Positions 20,519 to 32,287 of a DNA stretch of 64,000 nt are shown in pieces. The stretch covers positions 620,001-684,000 of the forward strand of contig JBAOKB010000159.1 of the NCBI GenBank assembly GCA_037044905.1, read 5' to 3'. Positions within the stretch are counted from its first letter, which is position 1; every line of letters begins with the position of its first letter. The stretch comes from Hortaea werneckii (lineage: Eukaryota > Ascomycota > Dothideomycetes > Mycosphaerellales > Teratosphaeriaceae). Both the position numbers and the translations under genes were made by a program. The notes below the pieces were generated by a model. The model made no database searches, was not told the origin of the DNA, and saw only the letters and a program-made list of their open reading frames with translations.

Positions 20519-22262
20519 AGATCGGATGCTTGAGCTATTCCTGCTACAAGAAGCAGCTGGGAAACAACATGGAAGTTCGGCTGCTGAGACGGCAGCCAAA
20601 GTGTATACTATATGAGGGCACAGTACCCCTTAGCATGGATGTATGAATTGCATGTTCGGAGGCGCCAGTGCGCTTGCGACTCACCAATCTTTGGGACCTC
20701 AGTCGATACCATGTCCAAATAATGGAGCATAGTTGGAGCAGAAGCGCAGCACATGCGAGATCCAACTACAGTCACGAAATTAAGCGATGGTATTGACTGA
20801 CTGAGACGTATCTACACTTGTTGTGGTGGAATTTTTGAAATTCCAGGCGCATTGCGAAGACAAGACGTCCTGGCATGGTACAACAACCACCACCCGCCTC
20901 CATCACCATGCATTCATCTCAAGCTACGGCGCCTTCCCCTTTGGGTTTAGCTTTATTGTTAGCGTTGGGTTAGAGACCTCACTACACTCTTGGACGTCGT
21001 TCATTGCCGTGCATCATCTTCCGTATTGCATTTATGCTGTCTGTGGAAACTAGTATTCGAGCGTGCGAATGAGATGTGCTTTGGTGTTGCTACTACACCA
21101 GCTGTGTGCAATATAATTGGTTAGGGTTGTCCAGGGTTAGGGGTCTTTGGACATCGGGTTCGACTGCTTGCATTCTGCACTTTAATCTGGTCTTTTGTTG
21201 CTATTGCTAGACCTCTTGGCACGAGCCATTTACGCTGGTATTACTGCGTAACCTGGCGAGTGTGCTGCTTAGTGTGTTCGATCATCGCCGGTCAGCCGTA
21301 TCTGAATTATTCATTGTGAACCATCGACAGCAGAAACCAACCCCACTGAAGTTGGCAAGAGAAAGCCATTACAGCTGAGGCAGCAATGACAAAGGAGGTC
21401 AACGGGATCCAGTATGATCATGTCGAACACGGCAGTGTATTCTTGTAGGCCGTTGATATTGTTATCTTTGCAAAGCAAATTCCGATACACATTGGCTTGA
21501 GGATCAGTATAGTCAGCGGCAAAATGCCGTGTTACGAGGCCGAGAGCTAAGGTTGGTTGCACATCGGTCTCAACTGTTTTTACAGCTGTCTGTAGATACG
21601 GCGGCATCAAATATCAGTAGAGCCAGCCCAAACGAGAGGGCCAGGCGACGAAGAGGGTCGTCAACCAAAGAATAAAAACCGCAACAGCTTTTCCGTAGCT
21701 CGTAATGACCCGCGGACGAGAACAGGTGCGATTCGATGTAAGATATGAACATCTAAGCGTCTCGACCGCCAGCTCGATCGCTCAATTACATCGGTATGCG
21801 AACGAACAAATACTTGGGCATGATTGCCTGGCCCGAAGCGTCATGGCACGCGACAACGAAGCCACCTGCGCACACACATGAGCTGCAAGAACCCGACATT
21901 CCTGGGAGAACAGGACACCGCTGCCCGCCTCTACAAAATATACACAGAGCTACTTTGGTTCGGCATTGCAGGACCTGAATCCAAGCACTACACCAGGTGT
22001 TTGCAACGCGTGAAATGCACCGTGTGCTCGGACATTGCTGGCCGTCTCGTCACCAAGTGTCAAACATTTTCCCAGATGGACAGACACGCCCATGCCTTCA
22101 CTGAATACGAGCAATGTGATGAGATATGCGTTCATATCGGGACATGTGATAGAGGCCAGAGAGCAGGGGACACGGAGGACATGATGTCAGGCCTAATCGA
22201 CAGGTTGAGGCGCCTGAGAGCAAGTCGCCGAAAATCATGAGAAGGCGCACGTTGCACATCGC

Positions 22263-22339
22263 ACATTGCCACGCGTGAGGGTCCTTGATAGCAACGTGAT
22301 CATTGCCACGTGTGGAGGTCCTTGGTAGTAACGTTGATC
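22263..22339. repeat. Imperfect 38-bp tandem duplication
   Basis: Two adjacent units begin CATTGCCACG and run through GGTCCTTG-TAG-AACG-GATC. They differ at a handful of positions. The repeat lies about 440-510 bp upstream of the histone H1 ATG. Confidence 0.7.
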
Positions 22340-22615
22340 AGAGGTCATGCAAGTAAACAGCGAGTGAGCTTGGGCGCGAAATGGCCCAGCAGCCACCGCA
22401 ACCAGGGCGTGTTACATCGCGGGGGTGGTTCATTGAAAGAAAGGAGAGGCTCCTATAAAGTAACAGCACAACCCCCGGAGGCGGCGAGCTCGCGCCAGCG
22501 TCAAAAATACAGCAACCTTGATTGTGTTGATGGTCGATCTAGATGTAGACTAGCGGATTGAAGTGCTCTGAATTTCGACGCGTGATAAGGGAAGCTGCGG
22601 CTCTGTTAGCGTCAG

Positions 22616-22623
22616 TATATAAA
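22616..22623 (+). promoter_or_regulatory. TATA box of histone H1
   Basis: TATATAAA lies 160 bp upstream of the H1 ATG and is followed by a C/T-rich stretch typical of fungal transcription starts. Histone genes commonly have TATA promoters, so the assignment is reasonable. Confidence 0.55.
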
Positions 22624-22775
22624 CCCCGCCTGCCTCGCCCTTCGCGCGCAACGCTTGCCTTGACTTTCCACCCGATCCGTTACTCGAGCTCACATCAACG
22701 GCACAACAACAGTACATCCTTACCGATCAATAGCAACTGAGTCGCGTTGAAGTGAGCCATCGAACTACTACCACA

Positions 22776-24004
22776 ATGCCTCCGAAGAAAGCAACCACGA
22801 CCACTAAGAAGGCTGCCGCTCCGGCGCATGCCAGCTACCAAGGTATGGCCTCGTCGTCGAGATATCGTCGCAACGACGCGCTGCGCACCGATCGCGTCGG
22901 GCCCATCGAATAGAGGAGAAGCTAACGATTATTCTGGATAGACATGATCAAGGAGGCTATTCTTGCGGTGAGTCCTCCCACATCGGCGCACGTAGCACTG
23001 GCGTCCAGCTTCCGACTAAGATTGCGACGAGCGTGCACTCATGCTCCTCACTCACCACCACAATATCCCGAGCCTCTGTGAAACTCTTACTGACGTGTAT
23101 TTGTACATCCAGCTCAAGGAACGCAATGGTTCTAGGTGAGTTCATGCGATACCTCGTCGCCGCCGACCATCGCGAAACACGCGCTGGGTGGCTTGGCTCG
23201 CGTCGAGCTCATGCTGACTGTAATGTGTTTACCACAGCCGCCAAGCCATCAAGAAGTACGTTCATGCGAACAACAAGCTCGATGGCATCAGCGACAAGGC
23301 TTTCACCACCCAGCTCAACCGTGCTATCGCTTCGGGCTCTGAGAAGGGCGTCTTTTCGCGCCCAAAAGGTACGTCCTCCACAACGATCACTGCAACACAT
23401 GAATCGTCGCGTAGCCGCAACGATTGAATCACGCGATTCAGTATATCGACTGGAATACATGTGTGGTGCTCTTTGCGCCAGTTTCATACGCCCATCAAGC
23501 AATCAGCTGACCTTGCTGCCGCGTACAGGCCCCTCCGGTCCCGTGAAGCTCGCTCAGCCAAGCAGCAAGACTGCCGCCCCTGCTGCGAAGACTACAACCA
23601 CCAAGTCTACCACGGCAAAGGCCCCAGCTAAGGCCAAGTCGGCCACGACGAAGAAGGCGCCGGCCGCCAAGAGCACCACGAAGAAGACCACCACCACCAC
23701 CACCAAAAAGGCTGCTCCCGCCAAGAAGGCCACGGCGACCAAGGCCACAACAACAAAGAGCACGGCGAACACAAGCAAGGTTCGCAAGACCCCTGCTGCT
23801 GTAAGTTCATCCACTGCGCAGCTGCTCTCCATTGCCACGATACTAATCCAATGACAGGCACCCGCAGTCGAGACCAAGAAGACAGAGGCACTTGGCAAGA
23901 CGAAGTCTGGACGCGTCGTCAAGTCCAGCGCGAGCCAGCCCGAGAAGAAGACTGCTGGTGCTAAGAAGGCCACGACCAAGAAGGCGGCGGCTAAGAAGTC
24001 ATAA
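22776..24004 (+). CDS. Linker histone H1
   Basis: Six exons: 22776-22842, 22942-22967, 23113-23135, 23238-23368, 23529-23800 and 23858-24004. All five introns have GT-AG ends and join in frame to 221 aa. A short Lys/Ala-rich N-tail (MPPKKATTTTKKAAAPA) precedes the winged-helix globular domain (about 18-95): SYQDMIKEAILALKERNGS, RQAIKKYV, LDGISDKAFTTQLNRAI and SEKGVF. The C-tail (about 100-221) is almost entirely Lys, Ala, Thr and Pro, as expected for DNA-neutralising linker histone tails. It binds linker DNA at the nucleosome dyad. Two exons are only 26 and 23 nt, so automated predictors could miss them. Confidence 0.95.
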
Positions 24005-24932
24005 GCGCACTCGCCTAGGCTTTCTTTTCCTTCTACCTCTTTCTTGGTCAAGTCTCCATGTGCAAGCTTCACGGTCTGTTCTCAGCACGGCTCTTGCGCA
24101 CTTCTGACGACTTGACAACAAATAGCACAGCGCACCGGGCATGAGGCGAAATGGCGTTGCCGGGTGATTTAAATCGACGCGGGCAGACGTGTGTGATACC
24201 AAGTTTTCTTTTTACTCTTGCTATGATGGATCTGCTGCTGGGCTGGCTGTGGTAATGGTGCGCTGTGCTCGGCATGGCGTTCAATGGGATTTCTTCACGA
24301 TGCAGATGCGAGAGTACATAGCGGACAGCGAATGGACCGCAATTATTTCACGTCTTCCCAGCATTGCATATGTGGTGATATCATCGTCGTTCAGCGACCG
24401 TCGCACAACTGTCGGAAGATGCGAAGGTGAAGTTACTTAAATTGCGACTACGCATCATCAGTACAGCTCCCTGCGACACATTCGCGTGTTCTCTGTTGCT
24501 ATATCACTTCCTCTTCTGGCGCGCGTCCGCTGGTTTGTTGACACAATGACGTTGAACCTCGGCGATTTATTCTTGGTTCCCGCCCCGGGGTTGCCGTCTT
24601 CCGCTCTATCCAGCCTCAGGCAGCAAGCTAATGCACGGGGTGAACCTTGCGGCAGACTCGCCGCGCAAGACAGACCTCCAACCAACCCACGTTACGTCTC
24701 ATTTTAGAACGTTAGCTAGCTCTTCCAGAAGCCTTTCTTCCTCTCTGCCATTGCTGCCTCTTCATTATTCACCGTCAAAATTCCTGCCCACAGAGTTACC
24801 AGCCTGGATCAGATCCACCGGGTGTCCGACGAAGGAGAACTGGCGACCACGGCAGCGAGACCCCTTGAGGGGGACAGCGATCTGCTTAGGAAGTCACTCG
24901 AGCTCAATGCGGCTTCGAGAGGCGGCATATTC
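24005..24932. other. Intergenic region upstream of PIP5K
   Basis: Holds the H1 terminator and PIP5K promoter. The PIP5K frame is open back to about 24730 and a possible acceptor (CCCACAG) sits at 24787-24793, so a small upstream coding exon could lie here. Confidence 0.4.
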
Positions 24933-27741
24933 ATGGTCCAGACCATAGATATGCCGGGAGTCTTGGCCAGCGAAGCTTCGTCGCATGAGAACAGCAGCCA
25001 TAGCAACGGTCTTGGTAAGGCGGTGTCGAGCAGCAATGGCGGTGCGGCGAATACGAACCGACAGTCCACCGAGTACTTTCGAAGGGAGTCGCACGAAAAG
25101 CCTACGCCGGCCGTAGACGGGCTGCCAGGGGGATGGCCGCTTACCCCCGGCGCGCTGACGAACGGCAATGGAAGGGAGAACGGGAGCGTGAAAGAAGGGA
25201 TCGGTGGGGTCGATGGTAGTATCTTGAGCGTACCGCATGGAGGGCTACGGGAGCGCGCCCCGAGCGCCAAAAGCCTCGCGAGCTCGAGGACAAGGAGAAG
25301 CAGTGGGGTGGAAAGCGAGAAGCGTCATGGCGAGGCGGTCAAAGAGGAGATTCCGCGACCTGGAGCTGCTGAAGAGGGATACTTTACGCCAGTAGCGTCG
25401 AATGGGAAGCCGGTCGCGCCCAGATCACCATTCTCGAAGGCAATGCAGTCGGAGCGAGATGTCAGCCCCCCAACACCAGGAAGAAGCCCCAGTGGTGCAA
25501 TGCCAATGACCCCCGGAACTTCATTACCGCCCGTTCAAGAGGGCTCCCCATCAATACCCCCGAAAGCGAATACTGATCAAGATGGCATGCTCCATCCGCC
25601 TGTCACGCAACACCACCGCGCATCTTCGCCACCAGCATTCCAACGAAATATTGTGTCTCCGCAAACGCCTAGCGGTAGTACACATCCACCGCCCACTCAG
25701 CAACGTGAGAAGCTTACACATCGCCATACACTTGAGGTACCGAAAGCTGGATCCAGGACATCGAACGAGAGTCGAGAACAGCCGAGCATTACCACTGAAG
25801 GGGTTGCTTCCACAACTGGCCGTTTCTCTCCAAACACACCCACGAAAAGGCGCGGCTCGATGCAGCTTGCTCGCAAAGTGACCCGATCACTACATTCACA
25901 TTCGGATATGCAATTGGATCAGGTGCCACAAGACGAGGATGCAGCACGATGGGCCGAGCAAATCCGAGCAAAGCGTGCTTCAAAGCGCAATCGGGCCGAC
26001 ACAGACGATGATCGCGTTGTCGTCGGTACCAAAGTAGATGAACACCACAACAACTTCGTCAGAGCGTACAACATGCTTACTGGCATTCGGTTCTGCGTAA
26101 GCCGAATACATGCTAAGATGAATCGCGACCTGACAGAAGCCGACTTCCGTGCTGCGCAGAAGTATAGTTTCGACATAACAGGAAGTGAACTGACCCCGAG
26201 CGCCAAATACGATTTCAAGTTTAAAGACTATGCACCTTGGGTATTTCGACACATTCGAGCAGCGTTCCGCATCGATCCCGCCGAGTATCTGGTGTCGTTG
26301 ACAGCGAAGTACATCCTCTCTGAGCTGGGTTCGCCTGGGAAGAGTGGTAGCTTCTTCTATTTTTCACGCGACTACAAGTACATCATCAAAACCATACATC
26401 ACGGCGAACACAAATTTCTCCGCAAAATCCTCAAGGACTATTACGAGCACGTGCGCAACAACCCGAACACTTTGCTTTCACAGTTCTACGGGCTGCACCG
26501 CGTCAAGCTACCGTATGGCCCCAAGGTCCATTTCGTGGTCATGAACAACCTCTTTCCGCCGCATCGCGATATTCATCGAACGTTCGATCTCAAGGGTAGT
26601 ACGATAGGGCGTGACTTTCACGAGGAAGATCTGGATAAGAATCCCAGAGCTACTCTGAAAGATCTCAACTGGCTCCGGAGAAACCTACATTTGGAATTTG
26701 GACCGACCAAGAAGGAAGTCTTCATCACGCAGATGCAGAGGGATGTGGCACTTCTTCAGCGATTGAAGATTATGGATTACTCGCTGCTGGTGGGCATTCA
26801 CGATCTCGGTCGCGGTAATGAAGAGAACCTGCGCGACAAGACTCTCCAGGTCTTCCAGCCTGGCGGGGAGCAGAAGCAGGAGCAGCAGCTCAGCCAGCTA
26901 GTGCGGACGCCGAGCAAAATGGAGAGCATTAAAAGAGCTCGAGAGCTGCGGGAATCCGTCAAGAAAGAACGCCCGGTGCCACTGGCGGAGACCATTGACA
27001 AAATGCCCGACGAGGCCCATAGAAAGGGCTTCTATTTCTATTCGGATGACGGCGGGTTCCAGGCGACGCATGAGGACAACGGTCCGGGCGAGGAAATATA
27101 CTATTTGGGTATCATAGACTGTCTCACGAGGGTAAGTGTGCGAATTGTACACCTCACTTGGGACACAAGAACTAACTTTATCACAGTACAACTTTGTGAA
27201 AAAGACAGAACACCTGTGGAAAGGCTTAGGCGGCCACGAATCCCAGATCTCGCCAATTCCCCCCGAAAGATACGGCGATCGCTTCGTGAAGTTTATTTCC
27301 GGTATCACGATGTCCCGGGAACGAGCAGAGAAGGAGCGCATTTCGCAGAGCCTTGAGAACGCGACTGGCATGCAATTACCAGCTGGAGTTGAGAAGACCG
27401 TCGACGATCCCCAACTTGGCGGCATTAACATCCAGCGTGACCGTGTGAATCCAGCAGGCACCGACAAAGTGATAGAAAGGGCCGAGAAGCAGGCGGAGAA
27501 AAGCAGGAAGCACGCCATAAAAGAAGAGGATATCCCGGAACGATCTATCCTTGCAGTGAGGAGCTCAACGGGCGATCATGGGGATACAGCGACTTTGCCC
27601 GTGATAGGAGAAGCTGCGGAGAATGCGAGTAACCCGAGCCGAACGCCTGCGAACGCGACGCCGACGCCAAGCCACGAGGATAGGGCTCATCGCAAGCCAC
27701 AACAGCAGCCTGTGCTTGGAGAACGCGAACATGCCCTCTGA
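24933..27741 (+). CDS. MSS4: Phosphatidylinositol-4-phosphate 5-kinase (Mss4/its3 type)
   Basis: Exons 24933-27131 and 27187-27741; the intron is 55 nt. It makes PtdIns(4,5)P2 at the plasma membrane, driving actin and cell-wall signalling. The N-terminal ~340 residues are disordered, rich in Pro and Ser with repeated TPG/TPT motifs. The kinase domain starts near residue 370 (HNNFVRAYNMLTGIRFCVSR) and shows GKSGSFFYFSRDYKYIIKT (ATP loop and catalytic Lys), FDLKGSTIGR, LKIMDYSLLVGIHD and, after the intron, the specificity-loop region KKTEHLWKGLGG. The ATG at 24933 is the first in frame, but an upstream exon is possible. The literal frame stops at 27741, whereas coding-like sequence continues in two other phases to 28014. 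Kinase identity is certain; both ends are not. Confidence 0.9.
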
Positions 27742-28014
27742 CAGCGTTGGAGAGGTCCCGCCGCCCACGCCGCCGAAGACAGATGATAGCGTCGAGAGCA
27801 AGGAACATTACAGGGCGCCTGGTAGGGAGAGCACCGAGAGCGTAGATGAAGGGGCGTGCCGCCGCCGACACCCCCGAAAGATGATTACACCCGCGGAAGA
27901 GTCATGGGCAAGGATTTAGAATTGCCACCAGTGGCGAGCATGACTTTCTCGCACAGCCCTTCGAGAATGGTTGATGAGGAGATGGAGAGGGCCAGGTTGA
28001 ACGCTGGACGATGA
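27742..28014 (+). other. Probable out-of-frame C-terminal tail of the PIP5K
   Basis: After the stop at 27741 the next frame reads MPSDSVGEVPPPTPPK and on to STESVDEG, then the original frame resumes with VPPPTPPKDDYTRGRVMG and ends at a TGA at 28012-28014. The composition matches the disordered C-terminal tail of fungal Mss4 proteins. One extra base near 27728-27730 and one missing G in the run at 27851-27854 would join it to the kinase. Confidence 0.6.
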
Positions 28015-29039
28015 TCCTTTGAACGATGATTGATGGACCGCAGAGGCTTCGAATCAGACTCCCTTACTTCCCCTGGAGCCTCGACTTTGCTGAGCGGAAC
28101 CATGGCATTCAGCTCAATTCAGAGCAAAGGTCTATTGCTCCGAACAAAACATGGCCACTTCATCTGCGGCTTGATTGGTCACTGCCTTCCTTGGAGGCTT
28201 TGAGAAGTGATTGAAGTGCCTGATAAGCACGCAACACCTGACCATTTTCTTCTGTATCGTTACTAGCGATTGATTTGGGGGTCCTTGGCCGGCGAACATG
28301 GAGTCAATTGGGCCATCTGGTTTTTTTTTTTTTAATCCTCTGAATTGAGTGTGCGAATCCTTAGCGAACATAGCAAGATACCACTGACGGCTTGTTTCTT
28401 ATTTGTCCCAAAGGATGGAATGCGCAATGGAACAGGAGGGCTGCGAGGGATATATGGGCATGCAGCGGATGGGCAACTAGGTGCTCCTGGTGTAGATATA
28501 GATAAGGTACAGCCTCTGAAGGAGGGTATGTGCCTGGTCTTTTTTGAATATCACGAGCTTCAACCTCGCCTTTTGATCCTTGAAGACAGCCGAGACAGCC
28601 TCACAGCCCAAGTGAAGTTCATCAGTAGAGTTTGCGCCAACCTCGCTCTCCTCTCCCCGCACCAACGGCTGGGCGGCGCTTGGACCAGCGCGATCGGCCC
28701 TGTCGACGTGGTGACCGCCGACGACAAGGCTGATCGTGCATGCGCCTGCATATACACTACTCCAGCTCGCGGCCCACGGCTTGACCGTGAGTCTGCTCTA
28801 AGACATCAACATCACCGCCCCCCAACACCAATATCCTTACCGTCTTCCTTTCCCTTGTTCCTAACCTCTTGAACACCTCCGTCTCCCGAAATCGCGAGAG
28901 TCATTGTAACCAATCGGCTGGGGTGAGGACTGACTAGCTTCACATGCGGGCCCAGCACCGAGCGGAGCCAGCGGGGTTGTGGAGGTAGCAGCAGTCGCGC
29001 AGCAGCGCATCAGTCCGCCAGCTTCCTGGCGACGGCGAC
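28015..29039. other. Intergenic region, nothing recognised
   Basis: Contains a T-run at 28320-28333 and the promoter of the F-box gene. A 175-aa open frame at 28345-28872 lacks recognisable motifs. Confidence 0.35.
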
Positions 29040-31942
29040 ATGGAGGCCACAGCATCCGGAGCCTTCGCCGGGCCCTCGACCGAAGCGACACCCGCGGCCG
29101 TTTACGAGGACGATTCCAGGCACTGCGCCATCACCGCAAGTCAGGTGCCCAAGCCCGCCGTGAGCGCTTTGCCGCCGCTGGCACATGGCCCAGTAGTAGA
29201 TGTCAAGGATTTGAAGAGCATCGGCACCAGATTCCATGAGGACTGCCATGAGACCGATCTCCCCAGCCCGCGCTTGCGATCGAGTAGGATGTTCAAGGGC
29301 AAAGGCAAGGAGGCTGTGCCGGTCGAGAAGGAGAAGAAGAAGCCGCTCTGTCTGCTCGATTTGCCGGTCGACATATTAAAGGACATTGTGAAAGAGGTCA
29401 CGCACACAAACGACCTCACGTCGCTTGCACTATGCCACAGCGCGCTGCACCGGCTTACCACGCCGCACATCTATTCCCGCTTCGACATTGTATGGCCTGA
29501 CACTACAGTACACTCTGAACCGCGGTCGGGAGTCGATGCTTTGACCTACGGCTTATCGACCTTAACCATGGCTGAGGAGGTGTTTGGCGAGGCTCCAAGC
29601 CAACGAGCAGCGCAAGGCAATCGCTTTATGAAAAGTGGCAGCGGAAGGGCTACTGAGGCGGCGGTGAAGCGAAGGAGAGGAAATCACTATGCGCAGTTTA
29701 CGAAGAAGTTCTCGCTTGGCAACGGACCGCCGGATTGGGTGCAGGAATACTTAATTACAAAAGAGAGCGGGAAGATGCTCGGTACCCTTGTCGCGCTGGC
29801 TGTTGCTCGGATGCGCGTGCTCGAGACGTTCGTGTGGGACATGCCCACTGGCATTCTTCGTGACGTCTGGCTGGCGCTCTCCTCACTTGGTGATCGTGAT
29901 GATGGAAGGCCCTGTAGGCTCGAGAAGGTGTGGGTTAGATGGCACGACAACTCCTCGGCAGATGCGGCACATCCTGTCCCACCGCCACCGCTACCTATCA
30001 ATATCTCCAACATTCCTCCTGCGCCTCTGCAGACCAGCCATCTTACGCTGCAGCCGCAGATCCATCCCGCAGCCCTGGACCGGGTCGAGCACCCATCTTT
30101 CTCCGAATTGCCTCCCCTGAAAAGTCTGAACGTGCTGGATATTGACGAGCTGCCATATCTAGACGAAATGGCCGTGCTGATCGGACGGTCTCTGGACAAA
30201 TTGCGCGAGCTGCGTGTTGGCATTGCGAGGCATGCTGTACAACGCGAATGGGCTACCGTATGGGAAGGTGATAGTCTTCAACAGATTGATGCCGATTACC
30301 CGACTTCCAGCTCGGTCACCATTGGCGAGAAAAGATTAGGCGGCGTGATGGGTATACTCACTGGATTTGTACACGACATGCGAAAACCGAAGATTGTGTT
30401 GCCTGAACGAATACGGAGGCGCTCTTCTGCCAGATCACCGCATTCATCTCAGCCGGTCGCTTCAGCGCAGCAGTCCCCGCCAGCACTGGGTGAGCTCAAC
30501 ACCAATTTCCTGCAGCCTTCACCGCCGGTGGCCACGCATGCCTCACCTGAATCATTAAACGATCCACTGATTGCCATGAGCCAACAAGCAAGTCCCGTCG
30601 GCGACGGTCCAGGAGATCCGTTCGAAGGAGTAGTAGAACAGGCAACCTTATCACCCCGTTCTTCTTCCCGGAAAAGAGATGACGAACCAGAGACGGAACG
30701 TGCTACGCTAGAGTATCTTGAGTCTCAGCAGCCGACTCTCTCCCATCGACTCAGGTTAGAGATTCTAGAACTCGAGCGTGTCCCTCTTTCGGTCCCTGTA
30801 CTACAGAAAGCCATCGACTGGACCAAATTAACATCGCTCACCCTTTTGAACTGCCAAAATAATGAACAACTCTGGAAAACGCTTCGAAAGGCGTTTGCAC
30901 CTACCGCTCGCTCTCCAACATACCCTGCACCTCGTCGGACACCCAGCTCGACTCCTAAAAAAGGCAGCAAAGCGTCTTCGGGACTTTCGAGCGCGGACTT
31001 GGAATACCCGCTCAAGCTGAAGAAAATCCACACTAACACCGTATCTCCCTCGCTGATCGCCTTCCTAAAGGAGACGCTGGCGCCGAATAGTTTGGAAGTG
31101 CTCTTCCTGCAAGAGGCGCGGACGTACAACTCAAGCGTCTCGATGGAATCCATCTTCCGTGGTCCGCTGAGACGGCATCGGAATAGCTTGAAGAAGCTTC
31201 TGATTGATAGTAGCGAGAAGAGTCCGGAAGAGATTACCGATGAACTCCTCAAGGTGGCGGAAGTGGTTGGTTGGGAGGGAAGTGTTGGGGTATATTTGCG
31301 GTGGGAAGATGCCGGCGCTGAGGGAGGTCGGGATGGCTATCGATTACCGAGATTGGGTGAGTCTCTATCGAGTGAGAGGGACGTGTCCGTGAGATTGTCG
31401 CTAACCTAAATCTTCAGCATTTCTTCCTGCAACACCTCCCGTCGATCCCGCAGCTTCGCTCGCTATATATCCCCTTCATCGCTGACCACGTGCACGGCTC
31501 GAACCTCGATCCGCGCGAGCTGGCGTTGTCAATCATGGATATTGTCGCGCTGCGTCCCGAGGTCGAACTCTGCTATATGGGCATCCAAAGCAAGTGCTTC
31601 GAGATTCTTGAGAACAAGCGCGAATGGGACGGGCGGCCGGACTCGCATCTCGGCATGAGCGGGACGGCGATGGATGACGGGCCGAGCGAAGACGAGGATG
31701 ATGGCGATGTCGAAGATGACGAGGACGAGGAGGACGGCGAGGAGGGTCAGGATGACGAGCTCGAGGAGACGGAGAGCGATGATGATGCCGACGACGATGA
31801 CAATGACGACGACGACGATGACGACGCCTCCGATCTGGACGAGGCTACGATCGATGGGCGCGCGGCCCGCCTCCGGCTGCGCGAGATCCTGTTCTACGAC
31901 GACAAGGTGGCCGTGTTCAAAGCGAGGCATGGGAAATTGTAG
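29040..31942 (+). CDS. F-box protein with LRR-like body and acidic tail, one frameshift
   Basis: Exons 29040-31356 and 31418-31942. An F-box lies near residues 105-150 (LLDLPVDILKDIVKEV, LALCHSALHRL, PHIYSRFDIVW), so it probably serves as a substrate adaptor of an SCF ubiquitin ligase. Downstream are leucine-rich, repeat-like segments (LKSLNVLDIDELPYLDEM, LTSLTLLNCQNNEQLW, NSLEVLFLQEART) with a Ser/Pro-rich linker. The C-terminus is an extreme Asp/Glu run encoded by GAC/GAT/GAG repeats (about 31680-31840). The first exon changes phase between about 31215 and 31250: the conserved ending (GKMPALREVGMAIDYRDW, then HFFLQHLPSIPQLRSLYIP across the intron) is one base out of the upstream frame. Only that phase splices correctly at the GTGAGT donor at 31357. 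Substrate unknown. Confidence 0.82.
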
Positions 31943-32255
31943 AAAAAATGTTTGCGAGTTTTTCCATTTTTTTCCCGCTCTGATTGTTGGCTCGGCGGTC
32001 CATACAATGTTGTTGCTCTTCTTCTTCCCCACTTACTTCCAACATTCCTACACAGCTTTTCCCCCCTTCTGGAGAGAGGGAATGGAAAGGGAGGGGCAGA
32101 AAAAAAAAAAAGCAGGGAAGTAGGTGGGAGTGTGGAAATGCGAGACGCAGCTATACTTCTTTTCTTCTTCTTCTTCTTTTTATACATACGAAATATACGA
32201 CTCCTTCACCAATTCACTTTCAAAATGACGATGGAAGGAGGCCTTTTTTGTTTGT

Positions 32256-32287
<32 letters not shown>

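Larger units (their letters stand above)
20519..22775. other. 2.2-kb intergenic region with H1 promoter
   Basis: No gene is convincing. Two open frames (21311-21607 on minus, about 98 aa; 21824-22240 on plus, 138 aa with several Cys) have no recognisable family. The last 500 bp hold a small duplication and a TATA-like site belonging to the histone gene. Confidence 0.4.

Noticed and set aside
21311..21752. Open frames on the minus strand resembling a ~98-aa Cys-containing protein
   Set aside because: No recognisable family, no clear splice partner and no coding-like neighbour; it could be chance in AT/GC-balanced intergenic DNA.
21824..22240. A 138-aa plus-strand frame with several Cys residues
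   Set aside because: Composition is not typical of a zinc finger (irregular Cys spacing), and it overlaps other frames of similar length. Not enough to call a gene.
23554..24072. A 172-aa hydrophobic minus-strand frame opposite histone H1
   Set aside because: It is the antisense of the Lys/Ala-rich H1 tail, which reads as Val/Ala/Phe. The sense strand explains it fully.
28345..28872. A 175-aa plus-strand frame
   Set aside because: No motifs, and it lies in the promoter area of the F-box gene.
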